Shown one piece after another: positions 28,032-36,698 of a DNA stretch of 64,000 nt (positions are counted from its first letter, which is position 1; each line of letters begins with the position of its first letter). Below the pieces are notes generated by a model. It had not been told where the DNA came from and ran no database searches. It was given only the letters and a program-made list of their open reading frames with translations. Position numbers and translations under genes: made by a program. The DNA lies in assembly GCA_049889095.1 (NCBI GenBank), contig JBLJFK010000002.1; one strand, written 5' to 3'. Source of the stretch: Ewingella sp049889095. GTDB taxonomy: Bacteria > Pseudomonadota > Gammaproteobacteria > Enterobacterales > Enterobacteriaceae.

Positions 28032-29138
28032 ATGAAATCAAAAAACCTCTTCGTCGGAATTGTATTAAGCAGTGCCCTGTTCAGCGCCCCTGCCGCATGG
28101 GCAGATGCCTATCTGGATCAGGCTAAACTGGCGGTAGAAAAAGCCACAACGCCGGTCACTCAGTGGGACGGTCCGACTACCGGGCCAAAATTGGTGGCGG
28201 GTAAGCGCATCATCTTTATCGCCTCGGATATGAAAAACGGCGGCGTTCAGGGCGTACAGCAGGGAATGAGTGAAGCCGCCGCCGCCGCCGGATGGAAGCT
28301 TGAAACCCTCGATGGCGGTGGCTCTATCAAGGACCAGCTCTCATCCCTGAATCAGGCTATTGCGCAAAAGCCTGACGGTATCGTGATTGGTGGGTGGAAT
28401 CCTAACGTGGCAAAAATTCCGCTGAAAAAAGCCATCAGCGAAGGCATCACACTGGTTGCCTGGCATGCCGTGCCTGAGCCTGGCCCAATCCCTAAATACA
28501 ATGTTTTCTACAATGTGACCTCCGACTCAAACCAGGTATCACAAATAGCGGCACAGTACGCAGTAGTCAAATCGAACGGTCAGGCAAAAGTATTGATCTT
28601 CACTGATTCGCTTTACCAAATTGCCCTTGATAAGGCCAACGTGATGAAGAAGGAGATTGAGAAGTGCAGCGGTTGCCAGGTGCTTGAGTTCATCGATACC
28701 CCGCTGGCGGATACGGCCAACCGCATGCCGTCAATGACGTTTAGCCTGCTGCAAAAATATGGCGATAAGTTCCAGTACGCGCTCGCCATCAATGATCTCT
28801 ACTTTGACTTTATGGCACCGTCGCTGAAAACCACAGGTAAAGGCGGTGATAAAGCCCCGTTTAACATTTCTGCCGGTGACGGCTCAATCTCTGCCTATCA
28901 GCGTATTCGCTCCGGTGATAGCCAGTCAGCCACGGTGCCTGAACCGCTTAAACTGCACGGCTGGCAACTGCTGGATGAATTGAATCGCGCCTTCGCCAAA
29001 CAGCCACCTTCAGGTTACGTGACGCCGGCGCACCTGGTTACTCGCGACAATATTGGCAACGACGGTGGTAAAAATAATATGTTTGACCCACAAAACGATT
29101 ATCAGGGTCATTACAAAACCATCTGGGGCGTGAAGTAA
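28032..29138 (+). CDS. Periplasmic sugar-binding protein
   Basis: A 368-residue type I periplasmic binding protein with a Sec signal peptide (MKSKNLFVGIVLSSALFSAPAAWA, cleavage near residue 25). It has an N-terminal extension of ~40 residues before the first Rossmann-like lobe (KRIIFIASDMKNGGVQGVQQGM). The family fold is shown by DGIVIGGWNP, GITLVAWHA and ALAINDLYFDFM. Two Cys in EKCSGCQVLEF could form a disulfide. The ligand is unknown; the downstream lactonase points to a sugar whose lactone or oxidised form is processed. Confidence 0.85.
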   Translation: MKSKNLFVGIVLSSALFSAPAAWADAYLDQAKLAVEKATTPVTQWDGPTTGPKLVAGKRIIFIASDMKNGGVQGVQQGMSEAAAAAGWKLETLDGGGSIKDQLSSLNQAIAQKPDGIVIGGWNPNVAKIPLKKAISEGITLVAWHAVPEPGPIPKYNVFYNVTSDSNQVSQIAAQYAVVKSNGQAKVLIFTDSLYQIALDKANVMKKEIEKCSGCQVLEFIDTPLADTANRMPSMTFSLLQKYGDKFQYALAINDLYFDFMAPSLKTTGKGGDKAPFNISAGDGSISAYQRIRSGDSQSATVPEPLKLHGWQLLDELNRAFAKQPPSGYVTPAHLVTRDNIGNDGGKNNMFDPQNDYQGHYKTIWGVK

Positions 29139-30025
29139 TGTGGAATAAGGTTGCGTCTGACCTGAGCACACCGGCGGTTGCACTGGATAATAAGCCAGAG
29201 AAGCTATGCTCACCGGCAATCTGGGCTGAAGGCCCAGTATGGTTGCCGCGCGAAAATGCGCTTGTGTTCAGTGATGTTAAAGGCAACCGCATGTTTCGCT
29301 GGTCGGCGCGCGACGGGGTCAGCCTGTTTCGCGCCTCGTCCAACTTTGCCAACGGCAATGCCCTTGACTCTGAAGGACGGATCATCAGTTGCGAGCACGG
29401 AAGGCGAGGGATCAGCCGCACCGAACACAACGGTGAGATCACCATGTTAGTTGATCGGGTTGACGGTAAACGTTTCAACTCGCCCAACGACGTGGTGGTG
29501 CGTTCTGATGGCACCCTCTGGTTTACCGATCCTCCCTACGGCATCATTAATGATGAAGAAGGGTATAAAGCTGAAAGTCAGGTGATCGGCTGCTACGTCT
29601 ACTGTTTCGACCCGCGTGATGCTTCGTTGAGCATTGCGACCAGCGACGTACAACGTCCTAACGGACTGGCATTTTCGCCGGATGAAAGCCTGCTCTACGT
29701 CGCCGACATGTCAATTGTTGACTTCCCTACGTTGGGTCGCAGAGAGCTGAGAGTCTTTCCTGTTGAGGAAAACAAACTGGGAGTCGGGACGTTTTTCGCA
29801 CAGGTTGAACCTGGCATCCCGGACGGATTCTGCGTTGACGGTCAGGGCAATATTTTTTGTAGTTGCGAAGATGGCGTTATTATTTTCGACCCACAGGGAA
29901 ATCAAACAGGGAAAATTCCGGTGCCGGAACGGGTGTCCAACTGTACGTTGGGCGGCGAACACCGCAATGAGCTTTATATTACTGCTACCACCTCGCTCTA
30001 CCGTATCCGCTTGACGTCTGCATGA
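29138..30025 (+). CDS. SMP-30/gluconolactonase/LRE family protein
   Basis: A 295-residue six-bladed propeller lactonase. Motifs include AEGPVWLPRENALVFSD (the metal-binding Glu), RFNSPNDVVVRSDGTLWFTDPPYGI (Asn-Asp metal ligands) and PNGLAFSPDESLLYVAD. It would hydrolyse sugar-derived lactones to aldonic acids in the cytoplasm, since no signal peptide is present. Its ATG overlaps the stop of the binding-protein gene by one base (TAATG), so it belongs to the ABC operon. Confidence 0.88.
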   Translation: MWNKVASDLSTPAVALDNKPEKLCSPAIWAEGPVWLPRENALVFSDVKGNRMFRWSARDGVSLFRASSNFANGNALDSEGRIISCEHGRRGISRTEHNGEITMLVDRVDGKRFNSPNDVVVRSDGTLWFTDPPYGIINDEEGYKAESQVIGCYVYCFDPRDASLSIATSDVQRPNGLAFSPDESLLYVADMSIVDFPTLGRRELRVFPVEENKLGVGTFFAQVEPGIPDGFCVDGQGNIFCSCEDGVIIFDPQGNQTGKIPVPERVSNCTLGGEHRNELYITATTSLYRIRLTSA

Positions 30026-30029
30026 CCCG

Positions 30030-30066
30030 TTTGGTGAGCACATGGCGCTCACCAAACTCGTTTTTC
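30030..30066 (+). terminator. Terminator of the sugar ABC operon
   Basis: Perfect 10-bp stem TTTGGTGAGC / GCTCACCAAA followed by CTCGTTTTTT. Confidence 0.88.
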
Positions 30067-30211
30067 GCCAAAAAATGCGGGGTTAACGCCCAATACCTCA
30101 GAAGGATTATTTTAGGAACGCTTTAAAAACGCGGCCAATTTTGTGTTGATCCCTTCAGTTCTTTACTTGAGTATCATTACTTAAAATAATCTGGATACAA
30201 CAAGACACACA

Positions 30212-31189
30212 ATGAAACCTTTTCCGCATCATGCTCTGCTGTTCATTGGCATATTTTCATTCTGTGCCAGTACCTCTGCAAAAAATTTAGAAGACTTTAA
30301 CCATTTACCTGCATCGTATGGTGCGTCGGCAGAACTCTCCGTTGAACCGAATTTACTGGCTCAATTTAAAGATAAACCATTCGTTTGCCGCAGTGAGGCA
30401 AGTTTTATACCGAAGGAAAGCCCCGCCGCGGCGGATGCTTTCCAGCATCTGGTTGAGTATGTTTCCGCGGGCGATCAGGTAGAAAAATTCTGGATGGATA
30501 AAGATCACAGAGCGAAACGCGAAGATTTGCTCGCGGCCGCGCTGAAGGAAGGAGGCTGGAAGGCCCGATACCTCAACAGCGCATGGACGTTACGTTATCC
30601 TGCCAACCCCAAAGAAGTCGCGGACGCCAACGCTGAACTCCAGAAGCTTGTTCAACAAGGTATTCCCATTGTGGTTTCCCACTATGCAGCCTCTCTCTAT
30701 GGCAGGGATTACAAAACAATGTATGAATTACTGTCTGCCGCGGTTGATCACGGCAGCCCGGACGCGATGACATCGGCGGGCGGAAATATTGTTCCGCAAG
30801 CCAGGGAGCTACACCCTATCGGCAGAAAAATGCTTGAATGCGCGGTTGAACAGGGCTTTGCTCCCGCCTACATAAGCCTTGGTCAACTGGCATGGATGGA
30901 GGGACGTCGGTTAGATGCTTACCGGCTGTGGGAAAAAGGCATCAACGAAGGTTGTGCCGCATGCAGTGAACGCCTGGAGTCAATTGGAAGAGTGCGTCGT
31001 GGCTACACCTCCGCAACGTCTATGCTCGAACTGGTCCCAGAGCTTGCAGCCATCAATGCATTCTACGAAAACAATTTTTTTTACAACATTAGCGGGCTAC
31101 CTGACTTTAAGCGCCCCCTTCCAGATAAACTAAAGTTTCACCTGGATGATAAAGAGCTCTTAAAACTGCTGAAATTAGAGCAGCGTTAA
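30212..31189 (+). CDS. Exported Sel1-like repeat protein (DUF6396-like)
   Basis: A 325-residue protein with a signal peptide (LLFIGIFSFCASTSA, cleavage near residue 23). The middle contains helical repeats of Sel1/TPR type (EQGFAPAYISLGQLAWMEGRRLDAYRLWEKGINEGCAAC), a tail of which is rich in Asn and Phe. The architecture resembles DUF6396 proteins that often occur near type VI secretion genes; no such genes are seen here. Likely periplasmic and scaffolding. It has its own promoter region after a terminator. Confidence 0.7.
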   Translation: MKPFPHHALLFIGIFSFCASTSAKNLEDFNHLPASYGASAELSVEPNLLAQFKDKPFVCRSEASFIPKESPAAADAFQHLVEYVSAGDQVEKFWMDKDHRAKREDLLAAALKEGGWKARYLNSAWTLRYPANPKEVADANAELQKLVQQGIPIVVSHYAASLYGRDYKTMYELLSAAVDHGSPDAMTSAGGNIVPQARELHPIGRKMLECAVEQGFAPAYISLGQLAWMEGRRLDAYRLWEKGINEGCAACSERLESIGRVRRGYTSATSMLELVPELAAINAFYENNFFYNISGLPDFKRPLPDKLKFHLDDKELLKLLKLEQR

Positions 31190-31272
31190 TCTGTGATTAA
31201 ATGCCCTTACTATGAGGGCAGTATCATTTCGACGGGATCGCTAAAAAGGGCATAGCACTCCAGCGAGTCTAT

Positions 31273-32082
31273 TTACACAGTCTTGTTGCCCGAAAGCTCA
31301 GTCGTTTTTCTTACTGCGGTCATCACACTGCGCTGTAATCCGGCGGCAAAATCGCTGTTGTTAAGTTCATACAAACCGTTGATCCCTACGCCTGCGGGCG
31401 AGTTATTGATATCCATTAACTGACGCGGGTGCTTGTCGCTGATTTTCAGCATTTCTACGCCACCGATCAGATTTTCCCACACCACTTGGGTCGCCTGCGG
31501 GCGAGATAATCCGCTCAGAACACCGGCATCGGCCAGCGATTCGATAAAATAATAAACATAATTGATCCCGGCGACCGCAAAGCCAGTGAAAGCATCAATC
31601 AGGCGCTCTTCCAGCAACATGACTTTGCCAAAACTTTCCAGAAAAGGCATCAGGGGTTTGGCTTCAACCTGCTGATTAAACACCACGCCACTGTAACCGT
31701 AACCAGTATCGGTCAGGGTATTTGGGATCATCCGCACGATCGGACGTGTGGCCCCGAACAGGGCCGCAAGCCGTTCTAGTGTTACCCCGGCGATAATCGA
31801 AATAATCGTCGCCTGTGGTGAGGCGTACTGGCCGATATGGCGGGCGACGCCGTCAATATCATCCTGCGGACGCACGCCAATCACAATGTAATCTGCGGCA
31901 GCAAGGGCCTGGTTTTCACTGTGCGTTGAACTCAACTGATAACGTTCGCGCAGCGTGGCGATTCTCCCCTGATCGATATCCGCAAGCGTAATATTCCCCG
32001 CAGAAACCGCCTTGCGGCTCAGTGCAGCGCGGATAATCGCTTCTGCCATCTGACCGGCACCGACAAAATGAATTTGACTCAT
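31273..32082 (-). CDS. Pyrroline-5-carboxylate-reductase-like protein, divergent active site
   Basis: A 269-residue ProC-family protein. The NAD(P)-binding motif HFVGAGQMAEAIIRA, IIAGVTLERLAALFG and RMIPNT are conserved. The substrate-side motifs are not: the usual GSSPAYV becomes AGINYVYYF, and the usual SPGGTT, which supplies the conserved active-site Thr, becomes SPAGVGI. So it probably reduces a different imine or keto substrate than P5C. It lies 34 bases after the M20 amidohydrolase gene on the same strand. It should not be taken as the housekeeping proC without evidence. Confidence 0.75.
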   Translation of the reverse strand: MSQIHFVGAGQMAEAIIRAALSRKAVSAGNITLADIDQGRIATLRERYQLSSTHSENQALAAADYIVIGVRPQDDIDGVARHIGQYASPQATIISIIAGVTLERLAALFGATRPIVRMIPNTLTDTGYGYSGVVFNQQVEAKPLMPFLESFGKVMLLEERLIDAFTGFAVAGINYVYYFIESLADAGVLSGLSRPQATQVVWENLIGGVEMLKISDKHPRQLMDINNSPAGVGINGLYELNNSDFAAGLQRSVMTAVRKTTELSGNKTV

Positions 32083-32116
32083 GGATGACTCCGTTAAGGT
32101 GAAAACAGGGTGGGCA

Positions 32117-33274
32117 TTATTCCTTCAACGATCTCTCCACCAGCGTCGCCCAGATGCCGATACCCAGCGGGATCAGATCGTCATTAAAGTCGTAACGGGC
32201 ATTATGCAGCGAGGCCGAAGGCTTAGTACCATCAGCGCCCAGCCAAAAATAAGCGCCGGGACATCGCTCAAGCAAATAGGCGAAATCCTCCGCGGCCATC
32301 GACGGTGCGTTGTTGAAATGTACCTGCTGAATACCAGGGGTGTTCTCCGCCGCTTCACGTAAAATATTGGCCTGTTCCGGATGGTTTTTGGTCACCGGAT
32401 AACCGAATTCCCAACGAACTTCCCCTTTCACGCCATAGGGCAGCGGCACGGCGTTGACGTACTCTTCAATCAGCCGCCAGCAGGTCTTACGCGTTTCATT
32501 GCTCAGGCAGCGCAAGGTGCCGGACATATGCAACGTCTCGGGGATAACGTTAATGGCTTCGCCTGCCTGAAGTTGGGTAAGGCTGATCACCGTCTGTTCC
32601 AGCGGCGACAGACGGCGTGAAATCAAACTTTGCAGCGACAGAATCAACTGCGCCCCCGCTACCACCGGATCTGCACCCAGTTCAGGCATTGCCGCATGGC
32701 AGCCTTTACCGGTCAGCGTGATGTAGAAATTGTCCTGTGAAGCCATCATTGGCCCCTGACTTACCGCCACGTCCCCCACCGGCAAACCCGGCCAGTTGTG
32801 CATAGCGTAAACGTCCCGCATCGGAAAACGTTCAAACAGCCCTTCATTGACCATCATCTGCCCGCCTCCGGCGTTCTCTTCGGCAGGCTGAAAAATAAAA
32901 TATACGGTGCCACGAAAGTGGCGGGTTTCACTCAGATAACGTGCGGCACCCAGTAAAATAGCGGTATGACCATCGTGGCCGCAAGCGTGCATCAAACCGG
33001 GATTCTGAGAAATATGGCCGAAATCGTTGAGCTCCTGAATCGGCAAAGCGTCAATATCTGCACGCAGACCAATCGATGGCCCGTCGCCGTTACGCAACGT
33101 CGCGACGATGCCGGTTTCGGCGATCCCGCTGTGCACTTCAAGACCAAAAGAGACCAGCAATTCATTGATTTTTTGGGCCGTATTCTGTTCTTTCAGGCCC
33201 AACTCAGGCCGGGTATGGAAATCCCGGCGCCAGACCTTTGCCTGGTCAATAATGTGTTGAGAAATGGCAGCCAT
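32117..33274 (-). CDS. M20 family metallo-amidohydrolase (hippurate-hydrolase type)
   Basis: A 385-residue M20D amidase. Metal and catalytic motifs are MHACGHDGHTAILLGAA (residues ~101-117), FQPAEENAGGGQMM and MHNWPGLPVG. A dimerisation domain follows (MASQDNFYITLTGKGCHAAMPELGADPV), then NNAPSMAAEDFAYLLE with the last ligand region. Such enzymes split N-acyl or N-aryl amino acids (hippurate, N-acetyl or IAA-amino acids) in the cytoplasm. It lies between the GntR regulator and the ProC-like gene, all on the minus strand. Confidence 0.88.
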   Translation of the reverse strand: MAAISQHIIDQAKVWRRDFHTRPELGLKEQNTAQKINELLVSFGLEVHSGIAETGIVATLRNGDGPSIGLRADIDALPIQELNDFGHISQNPGLMHACGHDGHTAILLGAARYLSETRHFRGTVYFIFQPAEENAGGGQMMVNEGLFERFPMRDVYAMHNWPGLPVGDVAVSQGPMMASQDNFYITLTGKGCHAAMPELGADPVVAGAQLILSLQSLISRRLSPLEQTVISLTQLQAGEAINVIPETLHMSGTLRCLSNETRKTCWRLIEEYVNAVPLPYGVKGEVRWEFGYPVTKNHPEQANILREAAENTPGIQQVHFNNAPSMAAEDFAYLLERCPGAYFWLGADGTKPSASLHNARYDFNDDLIPLGIGIWATLVERSLKE

Positions 33275-33346
33275 AGATCCTCTGTGGTGATCTGTAATGA
33301 TATGCAGGTGATTTTTTCAGAAGGTGCATGTTGCGAAACAACAGCC

Positions 33347-34060
33347 TCACAAAACCTGTTTCTTACCGAAATAGATCCTTGCCAGCCCTTCTTTTGTAAC
33401 TTCAACCGCGTGTTCCGAGCTGAGTGAGACATGGTGTTCAATTAATCGCGCACCCTTTTCTACATCGCGATGACGTAGCGCAGAAATAATTTCGACATGC
33501 TCATCGTAGGCATTAATGCGACGGCTCGGTGTTTCCAGATCAATACGCCGGAAGAAACGAATTAAGGCGTTAAGGCTGTCGAGCATTTCGTACAGGCGCG
33601 TGTTTTGTGAAATACGGGCGATTTCCATATGGAACCGCTCATCAGCGCGGGCAATGTCAGACCAGTCGGTGATTTCACTGGCGTCGAGCTGCTTTTGGCT
33701 GACCTCCTCCCAGATCGCGGCGGTTGCAGCAATATTTTCGTCGCTGGCACGCTGGCAGGCAAAGCGGAATGTCGCCTGCTCAATGACCATGCGCACCTCA
33801 TACAATTCCCGCACGCCTTCCGGCGTAATATCCCGTGCATAAAATCCGCGATTGGGTACAAAACTCATAAAGCTGTCTTTTGCCAGGCGGGTAAGCGCCT
33901 CGCGCACCGGCGTTCTCGATACGCCCAGCTGACCGGCAAGCTCAACTTCATTAACACGCTCACCAGGGCGAAAATGGTAGTCGATAGCCAACAGCTTCAC
34001 TTTCTCATACACTTTTTCTACGCTATCCGCACTGCGGGACTTTTTCTTGGGAACGACCAC
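33347..34060 (-). CDS. GntR-family regulator, FadR/FCD type
   Basis: A 237-residue regulator. The N-terminal winged helix is VNEVELAGQLGVSRTPVREALTRLAKDSFM. The FCD effector domain has metal-binding residues in ADERFHMEIARISQNTRLYEML, AYDEHVEIISAL and LIEHHVSLS. The N-terminus is basic (MVVPKKKSRSADSVEK). It is encoded divergently from the ABC operon at 34627 and upstream of M20 and ProC-like genes, and probably represses both transcripts until an inducer arrives. Palindromes at 34204, 34529 and 34556 are the likely sites. Confidence 0.87.
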   Translation of the reverse strand: MVVPKKKSRSADSVEKVYEKVKLLAIDYHFRPGERVNEVELAGQLGVSRTPVREALTRLAKDSFMSFVPNRGFYARDITPEGVRELYEVRMVIEQATFRFACQRASDENIAATAAIWEEVSQKQLDASEITDWSDIARADERFHMEIARISQNTRLYEMLDSLNALIRFFRRIDLETPSRRINAYDEHVEIISALRHRDVEKGARLIEHHVSLSSEHAVEVTKEGLARIYFGKKQVL

Positions 34061-34203
34061 GTTGCCTCCTTTCTGCTTAATTTTCTGATGACGCTATTAT
34101 TTTTTGTTTTTTAGAACGTATTTTTAAAAAATCTAAGCAGACGTAAAATGTCAGATAACGTTTTAATTGATAACACAGTGATAAAAGTGGCTCAACACAA
34201 GAT

Positions 34204-34214
34204 TGCATACACTT
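34204..34214. promoter_or_regulatory. GntR-type half operator near the regulator gene
   Basis: TGCATACACTT is the exact reverse complement of the first 11 bases of the palindrome at 34529-34539. It lies 144 bases before the GntR start and could mediate autoregulation. Confidence 0.4.
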
Positions 34215-34304
34215 TTGCACTCACTTAAATAACCTCTTATTTTTCATATTATTAATCATCATATAATCTTTAAAACGTTGTTATTCCCTGATGGAAACCT
34301 TATT

Positions 34305-34321
34305 TGCACTATTGCAGTGCG
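34305..34321. promoter_or_regulatory. NtrC-like enhancer site
   Basis: TGCACT-ATTGC-AGTGCG is a dyad with the arm length and 5-base spacer of the NtrC consensus (TGCACY-N5-RGTGCA), with one arm base different. It lies ~200 bases upstream of the sigma54 promoter, a normal enhancer distance. Confidence 0.55.
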
Positions 34322-34503
34322 GGTATTGCCCTAAAAAAGTGAAATAATTGAAAACGTAAACATAAAATTTAATTAAAATGAAAAATAAACCCTCTGGCAT
34401 CACTGGTTATTTATTTATCTGCGATCGACTCACTCTGTTTTTCTTCACTATTTCCCCTTTTTTCTCCTCTCTCCTGATCCCTGCCATGGGCACATTGCGC
34501 ACA

Positions 34504-34518
34504 TGGCATAGAACTTGC
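34504..34518 (+). promoter_or_regulatory. Sigma54 (-24/-12) promoter
   Basis: TGGCATAGAACTTGC has the obligatory GG-N10-GC spacing and the consensus TGGCA and TTGC blocks. The start of transcription would fall near 34530, directly at the palindromes 34529-34567. This drives the ABC operon at 34627. Confidence 0.6.
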
Positions 34519-34528
34519 CTGTAAACAT

Positions 34529-34567
34529 AAGTGTATGCACTTGTATATTAACTTCAGTGTGCACACT
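34529..34567. promoter_or_regulatory. Two palindromic operators over the start site
   Basis: AAGTG-TATG-CACTT at 34529-34542 and the perfect palindrome AGTGTGCACACT at 34556-34567 lie just downstream of the sigma54 promoter. They fit binding of the divergently encoded GntR protein as a roadblock repressor. Confidence 0.5.
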
Positions 34568-34626
34568 TTGCGTCATCCCAGGGAACTCACACGCCAACTC
34601 ACGTCAATAAAAGCCGGAGATACACA

Positions 34627-35754
34627 ATGAACACTCGTTTTCGCCGTAACCTCGTCTGGTCTGCAATGACCAGCATGACCAGCATGACCATTTTGTGCGT
34701 GGTTCATCCCGCCTTCGCTGACATCAAGCTGGGTGCGATCCTACCGTTGACCGGCACCAGCGCCAGCATTGGCGAAGACCAGCGTCGCGGCATTGAGCTG
34801 GCCGTGGAAGATCTCAATGCCAAAGGTGGCGTCGCCGGGCAAAAACTGGATGTCGTGGTAGAAGACTCGGCGGGAAGCCCTGTCACCGGACTGAATGCGG
34901 TCAGAAAATTAACCCAGGTGGATAAAGTCCCGCTGGTTGTAGGCGATTTCTCCTCCAGCGTGACCATTCCTGTCGGCCAGTTTCTGGTGAAAAACAATCT
35001 GGTTCACATCAATATTTCCGGTACCAGTGCCGATGTACGCAAAATTGGTAAATCGTCTTACAGCGTCATCGGGCTGGATGATCTGTCCGCCCGCTTCTCC
35101 GCAGAGGATGTCTGGAAACTGGGTTATCACAACGTGGCCTTTATCGCACCGGACGGTGCTTACGGGCAAGGAATGGCACAGCAGTTTAAACAGGCGTTTG
35201 AAAAACTGGGCGGGAAAGTGGTCGCTAAAGTACTTTACACCAGTGGTCAGCCTTCTTACCGCCGTGAGCTGGAGCAGATATCTCGCGCCAAACCTGACGC
35301 CTACGTCTATACCACGTACGGTCAGGATGCCATTGTCCTGAACCGCGAATCCTGGGAGCTGGGACTTGCTCACACGCCGTGGTACGGCATGTATCTGACC
35401 ATGGCGATTGCCGATTCCCCGGCGCAGTACACCAACGGGCAAATCGGCATGGAAGTGTCGGGTATGGCGCAGAAAACCGAAGGTCAGAGTTACACCGAGA
35501 ATTATCAGAAACGCTTCCATGAAAAACCGCGTTCCGTTTACGGCAGCTACGCCTATGACAGCATCATGCTGGCTGCCGCAGCCATCAATAAAGCGCAAAG
35601 CGCCAGCCCGGCAGCGTTGGTCGCAGCAATGAAAACCGTGGCGCCGCAGTTCACCGGCCTCACAGGGACACTCAATCTTGACGCTGATAATCAGCGTCAG
35701 TCCCAGCCGTACCTGAAAGTGAAAGCACTCAGCGGCGAGCCTGTGGCACGTTAA
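34627..35754 (+). CDS. Branched-chain amino acid-type ABC substrate-binding protein
   Basis: A 375-residue LivJ-type periplasmic protein. The signal peptide is long and contains an in-frame repeat MTSMTSMT encoded by 9-base tandem repeats; cleavage is expected after PAFA near residue 34. The mature part begins DIKLGAILPLTGTSASIGEDQRRGIELAVEDLNAKGG, the classic family start. The ligand is unknown; the linked M20 amidohydrolase suggests an acylated amino acid (inference). A spacing of 50 bases separates it from the first permease gene. Confidence 0.9.
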   Translation: MNTRFRRNLVWSAMTSMTSMTILCVVHPAFADIKLGAILPLTGTSASIGEDQRRGIELAVEDLNAKGGVAGQKLDVVVEDSAGSPVTGLNAVRKLTQVDKVPLVVGDFSSSVTIPVGQFLVKNNLVHINISGTSADVRKIGKSSYSVIGLDDLSARFSAEDVWKLGYHNVAFIAPDGAYGQGMAQQFKQAFEKLGGKVVAKVLYTSGQPSYRRELEQISRAKPDAYVYTTYGQDAIVLNRESWELGLAHTPWYGMYLTMAIADSPAQYTNGQIGMEVSGMAQKTEGQSYTENYQKRFHEKPRSVYGSYAYDSIMLAAAAINKAQSASPAALVAAMKTVAPQFTGLTGTLNLDADNQRQSQPYLKVKALSGEPVAR

Positions 35755-35804
35755 CACACGACGGCGCGATCGCTTCCTTATGTCACTTTGTTCAGGAAAT
35801 CACC

Positions 35805-36698
35805 ATGTTTCAGTTTATCGTTGATACGTTGATCCGTACGGCAGATTTATCACTGGTTGCCCTCGGGCTCAGCCTGGTTTACGGCCTGGTGCGGTTTGCC
35901 AATATCGCCCATGTACAGTACGCCATGGTGGGGGCTTTTCTGACCGCCGGTGGCCTGAAAATGGGGATGCCATTTCCATTGGCGGTACTGTTTTCTGCCC
36001 TGTTGTGCGGCATTTTAGCCGTACTGCTTCACCACTGGGTGTTTCAGCGTCTGATCCGCGCCGGGGCAGCTAACGCCATGATTGGCTCCCTTGCGGTATC
36101 GATGGTGATGATTGCGTTAATGCTCGGTGTCGAAGGATCGGCACCCGTCAGCTACAACCTGCCTGTCAGTCACATCTTGCAGTGGGGAACAATCCGTCTC
36201 TCCGTCGATGAGTGCTGGAGCCTCGGCACCACCGTTGTCATCATTCTGATTTTCAACGTTCTGCTGTTTTTCACGCCTCAGGGCCGCTCCATCCGTGCGC
36301 TGGCCAGTAACCGCGAACTGGCGGCAGCATGCGGGCTGAACGCCAACGCCATCGTACATACCGTCAATATGATTTCCGGCATGATTGCCGCCGTCGGAGG
36401 CTCACTGATCGCCATGACCAGCAGCGCCTATATCAATCAGGGGAATGATCTGATGCTGCCGGTGCTGGCCGCTGCAATTCTTGGCGGACTGGGTAATCCG
36501 ATGGGAGCGATCCTGGGCGCATTACTGATTGCCGTTACTGAAACGCTGGTCACCAACATCAACTGGGGAGGGTTGTACGGCCAGGAAATGGTGTTCATGC
36601 CAACCACCTGGATTAATGCCGCCTCCTTCGTGATGTTGCTGCTGGCTCTCTTGTTACGCCCCTATGGCTTATTCAACCGGGAGGTGCGCCGTGTCTGA
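35805..36698 (+). CDS. LivH-type ABC permease
   Basis: Integral membrane permease of 297 residues with ~8 helices. Family marks are LSLVYGLVRFANIAHVQYAMVGAFLTAG near the N-terminus and the loop RALASNRELAAACGLNANAIVHTVNMISGMIAAVGGSLIAM that contacts the ATPases. It overlaps the next gene by 8 bases. Confidence 0.9.
   Translation: MFQFIVDTLIRTADLSLVALGLSLVYGLVRFANIAHVQYAMVGAFLTAGGLKMGMPFPLAVLFSALLCGILAVLLHHWVFQRLIRAGAANAMIGSLAVSMVMIALMLGVEGSAPVSYNLPVSHILQWGTIRLSVDECWSLGTTVVIILIFNVLLFFTPQGRSIRALASNRELAAACGLNANAIVHTVNMISGMIAAVGGSLIAMTSSAYINQGNDLMLPVLAAAILGGLGNPMGAILGALLIAVTETLVTNINWGGLYGQEMVFMPTTWINAASFVMLLLALLLRPYGLFNREVRRV

Larger units (their letters stand above)
34061..34626. other. Divergent regulatory region, 566 bp
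   Basis: AT-rich non-coding region between the GntR gene and the ABC operon. It holds an NtrC-like dyad, a sigma54 promoter and three GntR-type motifs, each listed separately. No open frame of interest is present. Confidence 0.7.

Noticed and set aside
31202..31220. TGCCCT/AGGGCA inverted repeat after the Sel1-like gene
   Set aside because: A 6-bp stem with a 7-base loop and no T-run; too weak to call a terminator.
34291..34308. Second sigma54-like sequence TGGAAACCTTATTTGC
   Set aside because: The GG to GC spacing is 11, not 10, so it would not be recognised.
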